From the NCBI GenBank assembly GCA_021604265.1, contig BQIY01000040.1:1-10545 (forward strand): a stretch of 10,545 nucleotides of DNA, in the 5' to 3' direction. The stretch comes from Nitrospirales bacterium (GTDB lineage: Bacteria > Nitrospirota > Nitrospiria > Nitrospirales > UBA8639). This document shows positions 7,299 through 10,545 of the stretch, piece by piece. How positions within the stretch are numbered: the first letter of the stretch is position 1; each line of letters begins with the position of its first letter. The translations under genes and the position numbers were made by a program. The notes under the pieces are model-generated. The model saw only the letters and a list, made by a program, of their open reading frames with translations. It made no database searches and was not told the origin of the DNA.

Positions 7299-7304
7299 TA
7301 TAAT
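7299..7304 (+). promoter_or_regulatory. -10 box of a promoter for the PHP-ATPase gene
   Basis: A perfect TATAAT lies 29 nt before the GTG start, predicting transcription from about 7311 and a short leader. No good -35 hexamer is found 16-18 nt upstream. TTGGTC (7271-7276) is too far away (22 nt) and lies within the inverted repeat. This fits a weak or regulator-dependent promoter. It suggests the gene can be expressed separately from the hsd operon. Confidence 0.5.
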
Positions 7305-7324
7305 AGGGCTGATTGGCGTGAAGC

Positions 7325-7328
7325 GAGG
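7325..7328 (+). promoter_or_regulatory. Ribosome-binding site fixing the GTG start
   Basis: GAGG (within AGCGAGG) ends 5 nt before the GTG at 7334. This supports the GTG as the real start. The ATG at 7332 in another frame stops at once (ATG-TGA), and the gene has no other early methionine. Confidence 0.6.
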
Positions 7329-7333
7329 TCAAT

Positions 7334-10009
7334 GTGACAATTAGTGATTTTCGTCGAAATCTGAAGACTAAGGGCCATGGACCGGGGGCTAATTGGTTAA
7401 AGGCCGATTTTCATGTCCATCTTCCAACATCACATGATTACCAGTATAAGGGCGAAGATGCCTTCGAGTGCCTCGGAAAGGCCCTCGAGTCTTCCAAACT
7501 CGGTTTTGTAATTCTCCTAAAGCACGAGACCTTTGCCACGAAGGCTGAGCTGGACCAGCTTCAGCGTCACTGTCCTTCGGTTACTCTAATTCCAGGCGTT
7601 GAAATCAATGTTCTTGTAGATGCACTGTTTAAAAAGATCGGAAAAGACTACTTCTTCCACTGCATCGTAGCGGCAGATCCAGCAGATGAGGATGAGTACG
7701 GCCATGTTCTCCGTTCGGCTCGCGACAAGTTTCACTACCGGGTGGGTGAATATCCTGCAGGCTTCAGATCCAGTATTGTCGATGTAGCAACTCATTTCCG
7801 AGAAGCTGGGGCCCTTTTCATTCCGGCGCACCTTCACCAAGCGAAATCCGCGGAAACTTCTCGTAGCATAGATGACCTGTATGATGATGAATCATTTCTT
7901 GGATTTGTTCGAGAGGGTGTGTTCGACGCACTGGAGGTGCGACAAATAGAGACCGCCGTTTTTTTTGATGGGGCACACCAGACTCCGAACGGTCTCACTA
8001 TTCCACATATCTCCTGTGTTCAATCGAGTGATGCACATCACCACAACGTTGTGGGCCGTCGGGCGACATGGGTGAGGGTTGAGAACCAAACATTCGGCGA
8101 ACTTAAGGCTGCTCTTGCGCTTCCGCATCGGGTCGCGCTAACCAAACCTGAAGCAACCCATGCTCGGGTGATCGGACTTCACGTTGTTGGTGCCTTCATT
8201 GAAGATGTCTGGCTTGAACTCAATCAAGGGTTGAATGCGTTGATTGGGGGGAAAGGGTCAGGGAAAACAGCTCTTTTAGAATGCCTGCGCTTCGTCCTCA
8301 ATACGCCCGTGCCTAGGGAACGCAATGATGAGGTTCAGAAGCACAGACAGCATATCTTGGGTTCTGGTGGCTACGTGGAATGTCTCGTCCAAGATGCGAC
8401 CGGAAATCAATGCCTGATTATCCGTCGAGCAGATTCCAGTGACCGAATTACCATCACTCCTGATGATGGCGAAAGCAGGTCCGAGATGGCATCGGAGACA
8501 CAGGTTTTTCCGATTTCAATTCTTGGATGGCATGAAATCGAGTCTGTCGCTGACCATGCGACGGCACGAATTAACATACTTGATCGTGCTGGCGAGCCCG
8601 AGAACATCATTCAAGCCTACAGTCAAATCCGTACCCACGTTGGTCAAGCTAGAGACACTCTGCCCTTGTTGCAGCGAGACGCGAAGCGCCTAGGTAAAGT
8701 TCTGAGCCAATTTTGGGAGCTAAGCCGCAAGAGATCCACGCTTACCCGGTTGGCTAAAGACCAGCTGTCCGCCTTACAGGACCAGTATGATTGGTTCCTC
8801 AAGGCGGAGGAACGGCTCGAGGCGATTATTGGAGGAGTCGAGGCTCGCCGAATACAGGTTGCGGATGTTGTGCCAAGCCGCATCGATACAGCTATTCTGC
8901 CTCTTGTTAGTGGGGAATCATTCGGTGATCTTGGAGAAGCGCTTGATGGCGTGGAAACGCGCGCGAAAGAGTCTCGTGAAGTCGAGAACAGTTCGGTTAA
9001 CGCGCTTCAAGTAGCTCTCGATGCGCTTGGGGCTGAAGCGAAGAGTGCAAGTGCAGTTCTTAGAAAAGCCTTCCAGACCTTTCGCGAAGACAAATACACT
9101 CCGGCTGTAGAAGTGCTTTCGCCAGAAGATCGGGAAGTCTTAACAAAACAAATTCAAATCCTGGAGGAAACAAAGAAACTTCCATCAGTGGAAAGTGATT
9201 GCAAAGAGCAACTTCGTGAGCTTCATACACTGGCGGAGCAACTACACTCTTCCTGTGAGGCCGTATGCAATCTCCGAGATAGAATTGTTCAATTGAGATC
9301 AGATCTGGTAGGGACACTCAATTCGGAATTGCCGGGAGTTAAGTTGGAGTTTCGGCGGGCAGCAAACAAAGAGGCGCGGGATCTATTTCAGGGAAATTAT
9401 CCAACTGAAGGGGCCTCCCTGCTTGGATTCGTAGATCGTTACGACGGGAGGGATGCATACGAAAAACTACGAGATCTCTTTGCGAAACTAAAATCCTTGG
9501 GCATCGAGCAAAATCAGTGGACAGTCGAAAATTACCTGTTCGATACCAGATTCGTGGATCTTCTAGATGTCATTGACGATGATGATGTTGGGATTTTTTT
9601 GGAGGTGGGTAATCGTGGGGGCGTAGAAATTCAAAATCTTTCGGCTGGACAACGATGTGTGGCAGTGTTCCCCCTCCTTCTACGTAACAGTCGTGGACCT
9701 CTAGTAATCGATCAGCCGGAAGATAACCTCGATAACCGATACATTGCTGACAATATCGGGCCTGACCTACTGAACAAAAAGCAAAGTCAGCAATATCTTG
9801 TAACTTCGCACAATGCGAACCTCGTAGTCCTTACTGACGCAGACTTGATAGTCCATATTGACTCGGATGGCAGTCATGCAGAGTTCCCAGCGTCTGGGTT
9901 CTTGGCATGGGAGAACAGTAAGATCAAGCATTCGGTTCTCGAGGTTCTCGATGGAGGCGAAGCTGCCCTTCTAGCCAGACAGAAAAAATATGGCATTAGA
10001 GGCGCATAA
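7334..10009 (+). CDS. PHP phosphoesterase fused to an SMC/RloC-like ABC ATPase (TrlF-family-like), putative defence protein
   Basis: This 891-residue cytoplasmic protein has three parts. Residues 22-270 form a PHP metallo-phosphoesterase domain: DFHVHLP (25-31), H34, H64, E90 (GVE), H109, H166 or H168, and D233-A-H235. That gives a candidate for every ligand of a trinuclear PHP centre. An ABC ATPase head follows with Walker A GGKGSGKT (305-312). A helical coiled-coil arm covers about 430-660. The second half-head has signature LSAGQR (769-774), Walker B PLVIDQPEDNLD (789-800, Glu796 the likely catalytic base) and switch H826 in VTSHN. The ATPase resembles SMC/Rad50 and the RM-linked RloC/PrrC proteins. 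I recall 'TrlF family AAA-like ATPase' as a database name for PHP-ATPases of this kind, not checked. PHP domains hydrolyse phosphoesters, so an ATP-gated nuclease is plausible; substrate and trigger are unknown. Its base composition looks lower in GC than hsdR/hsdM, suggesting a separate origin. Confidence 0.9.
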   Translation: MTISDFRRNLKTKGHGPGANWLKADFHVHLPTSHDYQYKGEDAFECLGKALESSKLGFVILLKHETFATKAELDQLQRHCPSVTLIPGVEINVLVDALFKKIGKDYFFHCIVAADPADEDEYGHVLRSARDKFHYRVGEYPAGFRSSIVDVATHFREAGALFIPAHLHQAKSAETSRSIDDLYDDESFLGFVREGVFDALEVRQIETAVFFDGAHQTPNGLTIPHISCVQSSDAHHHNVVGRRATWVRVENQTFGELKAALALPHRVALTKPEATHARVIGLHVVGAFIEDVWLELNQGLNALIGGKGSGKTALLECLRFVLNTPVPRERNDEVQKHRQHILGSGGYVECLVQDATGNQCLIIRRADSSDRITITPDDGESRSEMASETQVFPISILGWHEIESVADHATARINILDRAGEPENIIQAYSQIRTHVGQARDTLPLLQRDAKRLGKVLSQFWELSRKRSTLTRLAKDQLSALQDQYDWFLKAEERLEAIIGGVEARRIQVADVVPSRIDTAILPLVSGESFGDLGEALDGVETRAKESREVENSSVNALQVALDALGAEAKSASAVLRKAFQTFREDKYTPAVEVLSPEDREVLTKQIQILEETKKLPSVESDCKEQLRELHTLAEQLHSSCEAVCNLRDRIVQLRSDLVGTLNSELPGVKLEFRRAANKEARDLFQGNYPTEGASLLGFVDRYDGRDAYEKLRDLFAKLKSLGIEQNQWTVENYLFDTRFVDLLDVIDDDDVGIFLEVGNRGGVEIQNLSAGQRCVAVFPLLLRNSRGPLVIDQPEDNLDNRYIADNIGPDLLNKKQSQQYLVTSHNANLVVLTDADLIVHIDSDGSHAEFPASGFLAWENSKIKHSVLEVLDGGEAALLARQKKYGIRGA

Positions 10010-10201
10010 CAACCGGTTACAGAGTTAGCAGTCAGGGTCAGGGCTTGCAATCACACATCATTACTTCCTTGTCTACAAATCCCCAGGGCGCTCCGCTCCT
10101 ACCCCATTCCTATTGACCGCCCTCGTGCTGGAGTGGGAGAGACTTCTTCTTTTGGATTTCCTCTGGTCGCCTCATCCTGACTCAGAGATTACCCTGCCTT
10201 T

Positions 10202-10302
10202 GGGGTGGCCGGTGGAGCGCAGCCAACTTCGGAGATTCGGCGAGGACTGTTTAAGCCCTTCGGATTCGCTCAGGACAGGCTCCGCGAGTTCCGCTACGGA
10301 AC
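10202..10302. repeat. Dispersed intergenic repeat region with copy B of 'TGTTTRAGCC...CTCCGCGAGTT'
   Basis: The core at 10248-10290 (TGTTTAAGCCCTTCGG ... CTCCGCGAGTT) matches 734-777 in the same orientation with scattered differences and one indel. It ends in a perfect hairpin, GTTCCG (10288-10293) with CGGAAC (10297-10302). The sequence before it (GGGGTGGCCGGTGGAGCGC from 10202, then a segment reading LRRFGEDCLS) resembles, from memory, multi-copy intergenic repeats often mis-annotated as short proteins. I see no gene here. Confidence 0.6.
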
Positions 10303-10440
10303 AAACCCCTACAAGGGCGAGGGAGTTTCTAACTTTATATTGGGTTGGTGGCCGGGTCGTGACTTCATACGGTAAACTGCTTCTGGCCTGGGCTGGTCCT
10401 GCTCAATGGGAAAGTCGACACGCACACGCGAAGGAACATA

Positions 10441-10545
10441 ATGGGAATGTTGAAAAAAGCCACCAGCGGCGTTCTCGCCGTTTTGTCGTGCTCACGTACT
10501 GAGGGTACGCTCCGGGCGCCAAAATGGCTGTGGCCTTGCTGGATG
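10441..10545. repeat. Dispersed repeat resembling a Nitrospira intergenic element (cut by window end)
   Basis: The sequence starts ATGGGAATGTTGAAAAAAGC and reads in one frame MGMLKKATSGVLAVL. It contains two small hairpins: CGGCG/CGCCG at 10467-10480 and CGTAC/GTACG at 10495-10509. I recall near-identical segments scattered many times between genes of Nitrospira genomes, frequently annotated as short hypothetical proteins. It is best treated as a repeat, not a gene, and it is the main hint to the host lineage. The match is from memory only. Confidence 0.55.

Noticed and set aside
10113..10502. 129-codon plus-strand frame after the PHP-ATPase gene
   Set aside because: It consists of dispersed repeat sequence (10202-10302 and 10441 onward) joined by open frame; no protein-family character.

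Overview
The window looks like an accessory (defence-island) stretch of a bacterial chromosome. The closest lineage I can suggest is Nitrospira or a relative. This rests mainly on the last ~100 bases, which match my memory of a dispersed intergenic repeat of Nitrospira genomes (it reads in one frame as a peptide beginning MGMLKKxxSGVLA). Other GC-rich intergenic repeats at both ends support it weakly. No ribosomal or housekeeping gene is present to confirm the lineage.

Layout. (1) Positions 1-499 hold the end of a VapB-type antitoxin gene overlapping by ATGA a VapC-type PIN-domain toxin gene. The toxin gene is broken: its conserved Trp9 codon is TGA, and a catalytic Glu appears replaced by Val38. 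(2) Positions 500-1529 are about 1 kb without a convincing gene. The first half is decayed repeats: a direct repeat pair about 240 bp apart, a 'TGTTTGAGCC...GCGAGTT' element and a strong double hairpin. The second half is AT-richer and featureless except for a small inverted repeat overlapping the hsdR start codon. (3) Positions 1530-7111 are a complete type I restriction-modification operon in the order hsdR-hsdM-hsdS. R and M are 3 nt apart, M and S overlap by ATGA, and all catalytic motifs are visible. (4) Positions 7112-7333 are an AT-rich intergenic region with a hairpin, a long imperfect inverted repeat and a perfect TATAAT box. (5) Positions 7334-10009 are one large gene starting at GTG. 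It encodes an N-terminal PHP metallo-phosphoesterase fused to an SMC/Rad50/RloC-like ABC ATPase with a coiled-coil middle (TrlF-family-like). (6) Positions 10010-10545 hold no convincing gene but carry further copies of dispersed intergenic repeats.

How the parts may work together. HsdS gives sequence specificity, HsdM methylates the host copy of the site, and HsdR translocates and cuts unmethylated DNA. The PHP-ATPase beside it has its own apparent promoter and an operator-like inverted repeat. By architecture and position it resembles the ATPase-nuclease genes known beside type I systems (PrrC, RloC), which act as a second line of defence, but with a PHP catalytic domain in place of HEPN. 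That role is inference; the fusion and its complete-looking metal-ligand set are read directly from the sequence. Related repeats in the same orientation on both sides of the hsd/PHP block suggest an accessory cassette inserted between repeats.
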